Shown: positions 28,201-34,621 of the stretch, piece after piece
Numbering within the stretch: position 1 is the stretch's first letter
Layout: each line of letters opens with the position of its first letter
NCBI GenBank assembly: GCA_945861435.1
Contig: CAMAUX010000054.1
Coordinates: forward strand, 1-38,790
Reading direction: 5' to 3'
Origin: Chthoniobacter flavus
GTDB taxonomy: Bacteria; Verrucomicrobiota; Verrucomicrobiia; Chthoniobacterales; Chthoniobacteraceae
DNA length: 38,790 bases
Translations under genes and position numbers: made by a program
The notes under the pieces: model-generated
Told to the model about the DNA's origin: nothing
The model's input: the letters and a program-made list of their open reading frames with translations, nothing else
The model's database searches: none

Positions 28201-29787
28201 AACCCTTCGCACGGTCTGATTATCGAGGAGGTAGAGGTTCCCCTGCCCATCAGCACACAAGGCACCCGGTTCCACAAAGCGCGCCATGCGCAATTCGCCG
28301 TCCTGTGTGCCCTGACCTCCGCCGCTCCCAGCGAGCGGAAACCAGTTGTAAAAACCCGTGGTATTGATGGCCGGCCCCGGCTCCCCGATGCTGATGCTGT
28401 GTGCCGCACGATTGGCCACAAGAATCCTGCCGTCATGCAGACGCACGATCCCCGTCGGTTCGTTGAACTTGGAAGCCGCCCCCACCCCATCCACCGTCCC
28501 AGCCATCCCCGCCTGACCTCCCACGGTGCTCACTGCCCCGGACATGGTCACCCGCCTCACCAATTGATTCCCGCGATCGCTCACCAGCAAATCCCCATTG
28601 GCGTCGCCCACCAACGCCACCGGTTGGTTGAAGCGCGCAACCGTCGCCGCACCGTCCCCACTGCCCACCTGCAACGCCGTGCCTGCGAGACGGTCCACCC
28701 GCGTCGCCACACCCGAAACCACCGTGATCTTGCGAATCAACTGATTGCCCGTGTCCGCCACATACACGTTGCCCGCTGCGTCCACCCAGAGCCCCTGCGG
28801 CGCATTGAACTTTGCCGCCGAGACCGCCCCGTCCGCACTCCCGGCGCTGTTGGGGATTCCGGCAAACAGCGTCACCGATCCCGCTGCGTCGACCCTCCGG
28901 ATCACATGATTGCCCGTATCCGCGACGTACAGCGCATTGTCGATCCCAAGCGCCACCCCAGCCGGCGTGTTGAAGCGCGCCACATTCCCCATTCCGTTCA
29001 CATACCCAGACACGGTGGCCTTGCCCGCAATCGTCACCACCCCGCCCTGAGGAGTGACCCGCCGGATCGTATGGTTGCCGGTGTCGGCCACATAAAGGCT
29101 GCCAGTTCGGTCCGCGGTCAATGCACGCGGAGCGTTGAACTGCGCCTCGGCCGCGTTCACCACCGTGCCCGTGAAGCTGTATGCGCCGCTCGCAGCGACG
29201 GTCAGCGCGCTGGAGAGCGTGAGCGTGTTCCCGTTCACCGCCACGACCTTCGTGCCTGCCACCACCCCACGCCCGCTCACCAACATACCGGGAAAAATTC
29301 CCAACTGCGACGGGTTGGCCGCCGCCGGAAGCGTGAGCGTGCTCCCTCCCAATGCCCCCGTTGGATTCATGGAAACCACCGTGGTCAACGAATCCCCCGC
29401 CCCAACTGCTCCCACAGTGCCTGCGTAAACAAACACGGAGCCGTCCGCAGACAGTTTCCGGATCACATGGTTGAGCGTGTCAGCAACAAACACGACGCCG
29501 TTGGGATCGGCCGCCATCCCGGAAGGCCCGTTGAAGCGCACGGCGCTGCCCACCCCGTCCTGGAAACCCGCATTGCCAGAACTGCCCGCAAAGTTGGCGC
29601 GCCACGCCACGCCCTGCGCCCCCTGACCAAAAACCACCGCAGCGGACACCAGCAGCATCCACAACCACATCCCTCTCATCCCCGGCACCCTCAAGCGGGG
29701 CAAATCCCAGTTCATAAAACTCAGCCTGCGCGGCCCTTTTTGTGTGCGGGTAGCAGGACGTCGGAAACTCGACTTTTGGAATATCAT
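19225..29787 (-). CDS. Giant secreted multidomain repeat protein (NHL, LamG, cadherin/VCBS-like, Ig-like repeats)
   Basis: The frame encodes 3520 residues. A signal peptide (MWLWMLLVSAAVVFGQGAQG) begins about 40 residues in; the real start may be MNWDLPRLRV at 29715. Going from the N-terminus there are twelve NHL beta-propeller repeats (29680-27150, pattern GLAVDxxGNLYVADTGNHxIRK); a Gly/Thr/Ser-rich stretch (27150-26135); a VCBS-like domain split by a LamG domain (about 25995-25480); a cadherin-like domain; another cadherin-like domain split by a second LamG (24585-24000, GRWSFDSADD to LIYSRALSVTEIAAL); six further NHL repeats (23430-22470); five Ig/FN3-like repeats of about 112 residues (22470-20780); and a C-terminal beta-rich region with NNSGNVAF-type repeats. 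Such proteins are surface or extracellular adhesins or sensors. No PEP-CTERM or sortase motif is visible at the C-terminus. Binding partners cannot be predicted. The gene is intact throughout. Confidence 0.9.
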   Translation of the reverse strand: MIFQKSSFRRPATRTQKGPRRLSFMNWDLPRLRVPGMRGMWLWMLLVSAAVVFGQGAQGVAWRANFAGSSGNAGFQDGVGSAVRFNGPSGMAADPNGVVFVADTLNHVIRKLSADGSVFVYAGTVGAVGAGDSLTTVVSMNPTGALGGSTLTLPAAANPSQLGIFPGMLVSGRGVVAGTKVVAVNGNTLTLSSALTVAASGAYSFTGTVVNAAEAQFNAPRALTADRTGSLYVADTGNHTIRRVTPQGGVVTIAGKATVSGYVNGMGNVARFNTPAGVALGIDNALYVADTGNHVIRRVDAAGSVTLFAGIPNSAGSADGAVSAAKFNAPQGLWVDAAGNVYVADTGNQLIRKITVVSGVATRVDRLAGTALQVGSGDGAATVARFNQPVALVGDANGDLLVSDRGNQLVRRVTMSGAVSTVGGQAGMAGTVDGVGAASKFNEPTGIVRLHDGRILVANRAAHSISIGEPGPAINTTGFYNWFPLAGSGGGQGTQDGELRMARFVEPGALCADGQGNLYLLDNQTVRRVSVAGQVSTLAGRSGVRGAENSVSLVASFAMSASAGSTRVTLASASDTAENIGLRSGMTLAGAGVPTGTVVISVVDSKTFIISAATSAAFSGNYTISGATSGLFKDPTALALDLEGNVLVADTGNHAIRKISPAGVVTTVGGVLGNSVTSTASPRGFNGPKGIAVGADGALYVADTGNHTIRRLSAGGQDSIIAGVEGASGVDSGPLGVGRLSNPSALACAGSTLFVVEEGQHTVRKVDLVTQNLTPLAGTPGSAGFSDGVPGSFNAPRGIAVDAVGSVYVADSGNQAVRVIKQGSGVFTVAGAGEGYADGAASSAKFRGPAGIALVGVAGMAGIYVSDPLNFCIRRIRPSDGSGNGGGTLTVGGGGVGTGGTAIAGGTLTLNTGSTGTTSGTFSLADASFSGGALTLVGGTNLGSGGTLNVSGGTFALSGGGTLNVSAGTYSSGPGGGTLTVSTGTLTLSGGTGGTAIGSGGVFSVSGGTLSLSGGATSTSGGMLTVTGGTTSGTLSLSGATIGSNGGTLVQTGVTTGTTGGTLTLSGGTTGTTDGTLVQNTATIGTNVGTQTVGVVSGGTLNLSPAPFSGGTLQLAGGSGGMYSVASGSLTVLGSTLSVSGGTLSLTNGTTGTTSGTLTLSGGSLSSSGGQMGVSAGTLNFTGATASANAGTLTLSGGTVGGTLTLIEGTTGGTTGGTEPIILTYTDTSAAETFATVTGTVAGTVLGTGGTLTYGIKGAFPAGSLDFGSRTGKSLTVADGDEFRFGTGDFTMETWGYVRAGGFFTFYDSGGDVNSAGSFAFFCDSGVLKVRIDGYTNDLGCPFDLAWANQWAHYAVVRRAGVITIFVNGVAVVSGDRPQNITKGSPCLGRLQSYEGYDLEGKISNFRMIKGGAIYMANFAPPSGELAVVPGTVLLLRAASAAQLLVDSSGFNHTVANNGGVAFDPSGPILGRLVTEAGGVVSQTGPFGTLSVNVATGAYTFTPDAQGINALRVNGGDGFIVTMSDGLVVTQKALNVSVTAANDAPMVVAPASFFLSAVGMGDLVYNGAPFTDVDNASLMVTLIAGEGTITGGEGSGITVGGTVAAPTFFGTVADLNAYFTKPGRITYQSALNGTGSRMLTTTVSDGSLSASATSTINFTGGNNAPALAPIALNGTEDTPLNFTAVHFATAYSNAGNRALESITVVTLPGTGTLKLNGVALSPGQVIPLSNLNKVPIQGLIGRWSFDSADDLGKNSVTGAALSNSGGATWSANGKSGGAVDFDGASLLSAISGTIDNLPVGDSNYSVALWFKARSFGSKGFIGWGAYGGSNQVNAFRLNGDGLLLNYWWDNDLSAAVATMSPQTWYHVVATYNGSERAIHFNGQKTAFDSVSGANVQALNFGIGKTYGDDYFDGLIDEVLIYSRALSVTEIAALAADSGSSGGGFTYEPAPNDNGPKTFTVTASDGSLSSDVATVTINLAWVNDAPTVAAPISFTVSEGVAGSLTYIGTPFADVDSSNLTVTLSVDAGVLNGVPAVGVTVGGTSTVRTFAGTASALNAYFTTPGNVTYQGGQGSAAGQPLKTLVSDGVFLASAQSTINFTTGTGGGTGGGTNTGAGLTVDTYAGGSAQGGNADGSGAEARFGFPQGAAVDSNGNLYVADTDNHAIRKISRTGEVTTLVGGLDKPGDEDGSLAQARFQAPGWVAIDRAGNLYVTDIVTHKIRKITMGTTPEVSTLAGSGTAGSTNGPALTASFNQPTGIAVDGAGNVYVADSGNFVVRKVSVDGVVTTLAGVVGAEAILDGPALSARFGLPVGIAVDEAGATVFVGEASGVIRKISGGAVATLNTQGSSGTQSGLVSIAGMALDTLGNLYVADYTACTIHKITAFGEVSTIGGMQFQSGNTGGLGQQARFSGPVGVAVQSDGTLYVTNALAKSVFRAVPPLVTKPILAGPVSNAVLTANAVVSFVLPQTAQAGSVKLEFKAGTVVRTLTLSAGQQSAGMHSFSFSPAAPTIGGAVASVAGGTSLPNGTYAVKLFYKDSSGATFESAVASNVVVDGATAPPVISSPVANRTYNPTITISFSLPEAAAPGTVGIGFFDGVTLRLLRLAASQETAGAHTFVLDPLDPTKSSEVASGDPIPAGVYTFGVTYQDAVGNPEAVTTKSGVTLNFPVATLASPAKNTVSKAPVNVQFSLPAAAKAGSVKLSFSDGTTPRVLQLADSERSAGSHRFSFDPSNPEVGSAAVLGGVPIPDGVYAVTLSYINAANVASSAPTATGFRIDTKTLPPTLVRPAVGSSSGTSMQVEYSLPEVAQPGSLRLVFSAGGINRVLVLADTECAAGSHGFTLDLADPTSSEKVASGVAIPDGVYSVVLSYRDLLGNADALASASRVTVDGFADAPTLSVSHVRAGAGKPLQVSFSLPEAAMAGSVTLTFTGTNGAVYTMVLSSGFNGEGPHRIGFDPAAPLASGVFSSAVALPTGAYKVVLKFRDLQGNLGTSIPVGGVRVNATAALSLDSSDFRSAGGLVGSDFPGAKFVSFGVPSAYVGGVAFGGIVADAANLRRRVIYAGTEVVARQGAQAPGAAFPFQFFGVPVVNNSGNVAFTATLESDEPEAGLWVRRNGVLGLVFRSRMEVPDHEGLYLGGVSELVLADNGDLVFTAPLTVVSEDPDAQPDPELVSLWRQRQAEDGTLTLTELLSQGDTLSVVEGDDRVVRSIALFASLQGTLDQRRGYNSSGVIVARVGFEDGSCALVKFVGAGLELLVQSGAPLEILGGASIKSFSLPTLREDGSVVFLARLDRDSVFTTPPDLALDAGNDSVIIEITGEGEQLTLGLRARKGVTLVEQDGAPLGAIGDPVPGPDGAVAFLGTALAGEGAGVLLPPGKTGLLRVEKEGDLSLLAREGGVAPGAGGAKFAAIRSMAWSEGDARLGPAFVATLQRGADSVTTANDIGFWVQDAAGDVQLLLREGDKIDLDGTVRTVRSFTVLSAAPGCASQGHSTRGDGKFAVRVIFMDANQSVLLLNVPFNTLP
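20780..22470 (-). repeat. Five tandem Ig/FN3-like protein repeats of about 112 residues
   Basis: Five units share the pattern: a Pro-rich opening, F(S/V)LPxxAxxGSVxLxF, xxLxLxxxxxxAGxHxFxxDPxxP, a GxxIPDGVYxVxLxYxD block and a short V.VDG linker. Visible anchors include VVSFVLPQTAQAGSVKLEF, ISFSLPEAAAPGTVGIGFF, VQFSLPAAAKAGSVKLSF and VSFSLPEAAMAGSVTLTF. The units have diverged enough to be stable at DNA level. Confidence 0.7.
26135..27150 (-). repeat. Coding Gly/Thr/Ser repeat block within the giant protein
   Basis: About 340 residues built from irregular GGTLTLSGG-type units (GGTLNVSGGTF, GGTLSLSGGAT, TTGTTGGTLTLSGG), almost free of Lys, Arg, Cys and Trp. The alternation of beta-prone TLTLS with GG turns suggests a beta-helix or a stalk. 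It sits exactly between the first NHL propeller and the first VCBS/LamG part, as a spacer would. The opposite strand is open as a Pro/Val-rich frame purely as a consequence of this composition. Confidence 0.8.
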
Positions 29788-30098
29788 CAGGCGCGGGTCT
29801 TAATAGCGTCTCATCCTGCTGCTTTCCGCCCTCTGCGGCAAACCGATTCGCCGCCAAAACAATGAAACCGCCCCCGTTCAAAACCAGCCTCCAACCACCC
29901 CCGAAAACCTGAGCCTTCACTTCGCGAAAGCCCCCGCGATCCGCTCACGGTGTGCTCCCCTTCTTGGCGCGCTTCGCCACCCGGCATCTCCCCGCAATAC
30001 CGACTCCCCTCACCCGCCCGCCTGCCAACTCCTTCGCCCTTACCGCTTTCAGACGGCTTGCCCTCAGAGACGATTGCGGATAATCGCCCTCCTCCCTC
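29788..30098. other. Divergent intergenic region between the giant gene and panC
   Basis: No convincing gene lies in these 311 bases; open frames are shadows. A candidate panC promoter is TTGCCC (30058-30063), a 15-base spacer and GATAAT (30079-30084), which would place transcription start only about 8 bases before the GTG. The region must also hold the promoter of the giant gene on the minus strand, which I cannot place. Confidence 0.4.
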
Positions 30099-30941
30099 GT
30101 GAAACTCCTCCGATCCCCCTCGTCCGTCCGTCGCCACCTTGGCGCAGCAAAGGGCACCGTCGTTCTGGTGCCAACAATGGGGGCACTCCACGAAGGGCAC
30201 GCCGCGCTCATTCGGCGCGCAAGACGCAAAGCGGGCCCCTCTGGAAACGTCGTCGTCAGCATCTTCGTAAACCCGACCCAGTTCGGGCCGAAGGAAGACT
30301 TCAGCCGCTACCCGCGCCCCTTTTCAGCCGACCGCGACCTCTGCGCGCGCCTCGGCGTGGATATCCTCTTCCACCCGGATGCCGCCGCGATGTACCCCAC
30401 GGGATTCTCCACCTATGTGCAGGAGGAGGAGGTCGGCATGGGACTGTGCGGCGGCTCACGTCCCGGCCATTTCCGGGGAGTCTGCACGGTGGTGCTTAAA
30501 CTCTTCCACATCGTCCAACCGGACGCCGCCATCTTCGGCCTCAAAGATTTCCAGCAGTGCATGGTGCTTCAACGCATGGTGCGCGACCTGAACCTGCCCG
30601 TGCAGATGATCTTCGCCCCCACGGTGAGGGAGTCCGACGGCCTCGCTCTGAGCTCCCGTAACCAGTACCTCTCGGCCCCGGAACGAGCCCAGGCCCCCAT
30701 CCTTCGTGCAGCGATTTTGGAAGCCCGAAAGGCCTGGCGGGGCGGCGTGACTGCAGCACGCAGCCTCCTCTCCGTCGTTCAAAAACGCATCGCCGCCGCC
30801 CCCCTCGCCCGCACCGATTACATCGCGTTTGTCGACGCAGCGACCCTCCAACCCGTCACCACCGTGCGCAGCGGGGATGCACTCGCCCTCGCCGTCTTCT
30901 TTGGAAAAACCCGCCTCATCGACAACCTCATCTTCTCATGA
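30099..30941 (+). CDS. panC: Pantothenate synthetase (pantoate--beta-alanine ligase)
   Basis: PanC joins pantoate and beta-alanine with ATP to form pantothenate, the precursor of coenzyme A. The 280-residue product carries the nucleotidyl-transferase motif PTMGALHEGH (residues 26-35), FVNPTQFGPKEDFSRYPR, GHFRGVCTVVLKLF, FGLKDFQQ (family usually GEKDxQQ) and ESDGLALSSRNQYLS. Length is normal. Translation is taken from GTG 30099, which gives the typical short N-terminal strand before the HIGH-like motif; no Shine-Dalgarno is present. The stop codon overlaps the nadB start by four bases (ATGA), so the two enzymes are translationally coupled; both pathways draw on aspartate. Confidence 0.95.
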   Translation: MKLLRSPSSVRRHLGAAKGTVVLVPTMGALHEGHAALIRRARRKAGPSGNVVVSIFVNPTQFGPKEDFSRYPRPFSADRDLCARLGVDILFHPDAAAMYPTGFSTYVQEEEVGMGLCGGSRPGHFRGVCTVVLKLFHIVQPDAAIFGLKDFQQCMVLQRMVRDLNLPVQMIFAPTVRESDGLALSSRNQYLSAPERAQAPILRAAILEARKAWRGGVTAARSLLSVVQKRIAAAPLARTDYIAFVDAATLQPVTTVRSGDALALAVFFGKTRLIDNLIFS

Positions 30942-32527
30942 AACGCTATGACTTCGTCGTGGTCGGCAGCGGGATTGCGGGCCTCAGCTTCGCCCTCAAG
31001 GCGGCGCGGCACGGGACGGTGGCCGTCGTCACGAAAAGCTCAGCCGGCGAATGCAACACCCGCTATGCTCAGGGGGGCATCGCCTGCGTCACCAGCAGCG
31101 AGGATTCCTTTGAACTGCACCTCAAGGACACCCTGGATGCCGGCGCAGGCCTCTGCGACGAGGAGGTCGTGCGCCAGATCGTCACCGACGGTCCCGAACG
31201 CATCCAAGAACTCATCCAGATCGGCGTCCAGTTCGACCAACGCGACGGCAACGGAGGCGGACCCGACCTCGGAAGAGAAGGCGGACACTCCATGCGCCGC
31301 ATCCTGCACTCGCGCGATGTGACCGGACGCGCCATCGAGGAAGCCCTCCTCGCCGCGGCCCACTCGGAACCCCGCATTGAGATGCTCGCCAACCACCTCG
31401 CGGTGGACCTCATCACCCTGCGCAAACTCGGCCATGTGAGCGCGGACCGCTGCCTTGGAGCCTATGTGCTCGACGAGTCCACCGGGCAGGTCCTCACCCT
31501 TCGCACCGACCGCCTCGTCCTCGCCACCGGAGGCTGCGGCAAGGTGTACCTCTACACCACCAACCCCGCGGTCGCCACAGGGGACGGCGTCGCCATGGCA
31601 TGGCGAGCAGGCGCCAAAATCGCCAACATGGAGTTCGTCCAGTTCCACCCCACCTGCCTCTACCATCCCGACGCAGGTTCCTTCCTCATCTCCGAAGCGG
31701 TGCGGGGCGAGGGCGCACGACTCCTCGACGCAAAGGGCCGCCCGTTCATGGCCAAGTACGACCCCCGCGCCGAACTCGCCCCCAGAGACATCGTGGCCCG
31801 CGCAATCGATGCGGAAATGAAACGCTCGGGAGCCAAGTGCGTATTCCTCGACATCACCCACAAATCCCCGGAATTCGTCCGCGACCGCTTTCCCAACATC
31901 CACGAGACCTGCCTCAAGTTCGGCATCGACATGACCCGCGAGGCGATCCCCGTGGTTCCGGCCGCCCATTACCAATGTGGAGGAGTGCTCACGGACGCCG
32001 ACGGGGCGAGCAGTCTGCCCGGCCTCTCCGCCATCGGCGAGGTCGGCTGCACGGGCCTGCACGGCGCCAACCGACTCGCCAGCAACTCACTGCTCGAGGC
32101 CGTGGTGCTGGCCGATCGCTGCTGCCGCCACCTGCTCAACTCGCCAACCGATGGCCCCCTCTGGCCGGAGACCCTCCCGGAATGGATCAGCGGCGACGCG
32201 CATGACGTCGATGAACTCGTCGTCATCTACCACAATTGGGATGAAGTCCGCCGCCTCATGTGGGACTACGTAGGCATCGTCCGCACCACCAAACGCCTCC
32301 AGCGCGCCGCCACCCGACTGCGCAACCTCCAGAGTGAGATCCAGGAGTTCTACTGGAACTTCAAGGTGACCACCGAGCTGCTCGAAATGCGCAATCTGGC
32401 GACGGTCGCCGGGTTGATCGTCGACTGCGCGCTCCTGCGCCGCGAAAGCCGTGGACTCCACTACACTCTGGACTACCCGGGGACTGATGACCGCTTCCTG
32501 AAACCCACCATCATCCAGCGCACATAA
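30938..32527 (+). CDS. nadB: L-aspartate oxidase (quinolinate synthase B)
   Basis: NadB is the flavoenzyme that oxidises L-aspartate to iminoaspartate, which NadA converts to quinolinate for NAD synthesis. The 529-residue product has the FAD-binding Rossmann motif VVVGSGIAGLSFALKAA at the N-terminus, NTRYAQGGIACV, the FAD/substrate blocks EFVQFHPTCLY and EAVRGEGARLLD, and GEVGCTGLHGANRLASNSLLEA, which separates aspartate oxidases from fumarate reductase flavoproteins. A C-terminal helical domain (about 420-520) completes the usual length. The gene starts inside the panC stop codon. nadA and nadC are not in the window. A short inverted repeat follows the stop. Confidence 0.95.
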   Translation: MKRYDFVVVGSGIAGLSFALKAARHGTVAVVTKSSAGECNTRYAQGGIACVTSSEDSFELHLKDTLDAGAGLCDEEVVRQIVTDGPERIQELIQIGVQFDQRDGNGGGPDLGREGGHSMRRILHSRDVTGRAIEEALLAAAHSEPRIEMLANHLAVDLITLRKLGHVSADRCLGAYVLDESTGQVLTLRTDRLVLATGGCGKVYLYTTNPAVATGDGVAMAWRAGAKIANMEFVQFHPTCLYHPDAGSFLISEAVRGEGARLLDAKGRPFMAKYDPRAELAPRDIVARAIDAEMKRSGAKCVFLDITHKSPEFVRDRFPNIHETCLKFGIDMTREAIPVVPAAHYQCGGVLTDADGASSLPGLSAIGEVGCTGLHGANRLASNSLLEAVVLADRCCRHLLNSPTDGPLWPETLPEWISGDAHDVDELVVIYHNWDEVRRLMWDYVGIVRTTKRLQRAATRLRNLQSEIQEFYWNFKVTTELLEMRNLATVAGLIVDCALLRRESRGLHYTLDYPGTDDRFLKPTIIQRT

Positions 32528-32530
32528 ATC

Positions 32531-32557
32531 GCAAGATGCTTATATCAAGAATCTTGC
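32531..32557. repeat. Inverted repeat after nadB
   Basis: GCAAGAT (32531-32537) pairs perfectly with ATCTTGC (32551-32557) around a 13-base AT-rich loop. It lies 4 bases after the nadB stop and about 105 bases before the next gene. Without a following T-run it is a weak terminator at best; it may be an operator-like palindrome. Confidence 0.4.
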
Positions 32558-32662
32558 AGTTAAACAGAGCCCCGGAAACAGCAGCGCCACCACCGAAAAA
32601 CCCCTTTACCCCCCGCACCGCCCCCGGTAAAAGGATGCCCTGAACACCGCCCCAAGGCGCGT

Positions 32663-33607
32663 ATGAAACGGCTCCTCTTCCTCTCTTTCGCTGCCAGTTT
32701 CGCTTCCGGACTCCACGCCCAGAACGCACCCGTGCGCACCAGCGGCGATTTCTCCCGGTACGCAGAGAAGCTCCGCGAAAGCGCCATTCTGCAGATCCCC
32801 AAAGTGGAGCCCCCCAAGCGGACTGCCGACATCCCCACACCGGCCCCCTCCACCACAAACGATTTTTCGTTCAACCCACGCCCTTCCCTCCAAGTCGCCT
32901 CTGGCATCTACCCTTGGAAGCTGGACATCGTCACCACGGTGTTCTGGGTGGGTGAGCGAGCCACCGTAAACAACCCGGTCCACAACCGCTCCAGCTCCTG
33001 GGACCTCAACTGGGCATCGAACTTCGGTGGCTTCGACGACCCCAATTCCCGCAGCGGCTACCTGCCCGCGCGTTTCACCCCTCGCCTCAACCCCTTTTAC
33101 GTCGCCCTCCCCTACAATGACGTCACCCGGGGAAGCACGAAACCGGAGGCCCGCAAGGTCATCCCATGGTTCAAACGGGATTTCGAAAAAGAGGGCCAGT
33201 CGGTCTGCAAAGATCGCTGGGTGGAAATCCGCAACCGCCAAACTAACAAGATAGCCTACGCCCAGTGGAGCGACTGCGGCCCCTTCAGCACCGATCACTG
33301 GCAGTACGTCTTCGGCAACGATCGCCCGAAACCCAACCTCAACAGGGGCGCAGGCCTCGATGTAAGCCCGGCCGTTCGCGACTCCCTAGGTCTCGCCTCC
33401 ACCGGCGTCACCGACTGGCGCTTTGTCGAGGAGCGTGATGTCCCCCCGGGCCCATGGCGCCAGTGGGGCGACAACAACACCTTCGTCCAGCGCGCACGCC
33501 GCAATTCCGATCAAGTGGTCATCAACAAAACCGCCACTCCAGCCTCCAGTCAAAAGGGGGCCCCGGGAAAACCCGCTCCCCGATCCAGCACGGACCGGGT
33601 GCCCTGA
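32663..33607 (+). CDS. Secreted protein with probable double-psi beta-barrel (RlpA/expansin-like) domain
   Basis: The 314-residue product has a signal peptide (MKRLLFLSFAASFASGLHAQ), so it is exported. Residues about 85-285 contain NPFYVALPYND, a pair of cysteines (SVCKDRW and WSDCGPF) that could form a disulfide, VEIRNRQTNKIAYAQWSDCGPF, and GAGLDVSPAVRDSLGL, ending in VTDWRFV and DVPPGPW. The DCGPF and GLDVSP blocks resemble the two conserved segments of double-psi beta-barrel proteins such as RlpA and expansins, with the Asp residues in the expected places. Many such domains cut or bind cell-wall glycans. This assignment is by motif only; I do not know a named family member. The C-terminal ~40 residues are Pro/Ser/Lys-rich and look disordered. 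A weak AAGGCG precedes the ATG. Confidence 0.65.
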   Translation: MKRLLFLSFAASFASGLHAQNAPVRTSGDFSRYAEKLRESAILQIPKVEPPKRTADIPTPAPSTTNDFSFNPRPSLQVASGIYPWKLDIVTTVFWVGERATVNNPVHNRSSSWDLNWASNFGGFDDPNSRSGYLPARFTPRLNPFYVALPYNDVTRGSTKPEARKVIPWFKRDFEKEGQSVCKDRWVEIRNRQTNKIAYAQWSDCGPFSTDHWQYVFGNDRPKPNLNRGAGLDVSPAVRDSLGLASTGVTDWRFVEERDVPPGPWRQWGDNNTFVQRARRNSDQVVINKTATPASSQKGAPGKPAPRSSTDRVP

Positions 33608-33615
33608 TTCACCGC

Positions 33616-33624
33616 GGAGAAAGG
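33616..33624 (+). promoter_or_regulatory. Strong Shine-Dalgarno before the delta-prime-like gene
   Basis: GGAGAAAGG sits 7 bases before ATG 33632. It is one of the few clear ribosome binding sites in the window, and it fixes this start. Confidence 0.55.
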
Positions 33625-33631
33625 CAACAGC

Positions 33632-34621
33632 ATGTCCTTCCCTGCGGACGCAGCATTCGCACTGCTCAGCCAGAGCCTTGCTCAGGACAGGTTCGCCCAT
33701 GCCTACCTGATCACAGGCCCCGAGGGATCCGGCAAACGTCAACTCGCCACCCGCTTGGCCGCCTTGCTTTTGGACGAAGCAAACGCCCCCCTCACCCACC
33801 CGGACTGCCACGTGCTCGAGCCCGAGAGCAAGAGCCGCCGAATCCGCATCGAGTCCATCCGCGAACTCGAGCACAAACTCCATATGCGCTCACTGCGCGG
33901 AGGCAAAAAGGTCGGCATCCTCTTCGATGCCGATCGGCTTGTGGAACAGGCGGCCAACGCTTTCCTAAAGACTCTGGAAGAGCCACCCCTGCATTCCCAC
34001 CTCCTCCTCGTAAGCAGCCTGCCGGATCAACTCCTGGAAACCATCCTCTCCCGCTGCATCGAAGTACCCCTCCACCGATCCACCCGCCCGACGCCATCGC
34101 CAGCCCAGACTCAACTCGTCGAAATCTTGGGAAAAGCCGCCACAACCCCCAGAATGACCGTCCCGGAGGTTTACCTTCTCATCCGTCAGTTCAACGAACT
34201 CCTTGGATCCGTCAAAGAAACCATCCGCTCCGAACACGACGCCGCGCTGAAAAAGGAAGAACCCCTCTACAAGCAGGTCGGCAACCGCGAAGGCCTCGAA
34301 GAACGGGAGGAATACTTCAAAGCCCTCACCGAAAGCCGCTACGTGGGCGAGCGCTCAAGGCTCCTCGCCGTGCTCGAGCAGTGGTGGGCCGATGTGCTCC
34401 GCCAGAAAGTCGGCGCTGCCCCGGAAGCCTCCGATCTTCCATATGCCCGCTCACAGACCGAAGCACTCGCCGGTCAACTGCCAATCCCGGATATTCTCCT
34501 CAGAACCCAAGCACTCTCCCGCCTCCGCTCCAACCTCGGACGCAATGTCCAGGAGGCCGTCGCCATCGAGGCCGGTTTTTTAGCGGTCTTTTCCGGAGGC
34601 CAGACCGCCTCCGTCCACTGA
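33632..34621 (+). CDS. holB: DNA polymerase III subunit delta-prime-like clamp-loader AAA+ protein
   Basis: Delta-prime is part of the clamp loader that places the sliding clamp on DNA. The 329-residue product has the AAA+ fold start FAHAYLITGPEGSGKRQLA (Walker A at residues 29-36), the sensor region KTLEEPPLHSHLLLVSS, and ILSRCIEVPL, the SRC motif that supplies the trans-acting arginine finger. The Walker A ends in GKR rather than GKT/S, which suggests poor ATP use, as in the E. coli subunit. The four zinc-binding cysteines present in many delta-prime and DnaX proteins are missing. A helical C-terminal collar domain follows. It lies 24 bases after the barrel-protein gene and its end overlaps the convergent fusion gene by 42 bases. 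Confidence 0.82.
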   Translation: MSFPADAAFALLSQSLAQDRFAHAYLITGPEGSGKRQLATRLAALLLDEANAPLTHPDCHVLEPESKSRRIRIESIRELEHKLHMRSLRGGKKVGILFDADRLVEQAANAFLKTLEEPPLHSHLLLVSSLPDQLLETILSRCIEVPLHRSTRPTPSPAQTQLVEILGKAATTPRMTVPEVYLLIRQFNELLGSVKETIRSEHDAALKKEEPLYKQVGNREGLEEREEYFKALTESRYVGERSRLLAVLEQWWADVLRQKVGAAPEASDLPYARSQTEALAGQLPIPDILLRTQALSRLRSNLGRNVQEAVAIEAGFLAVFSGGQTASVH

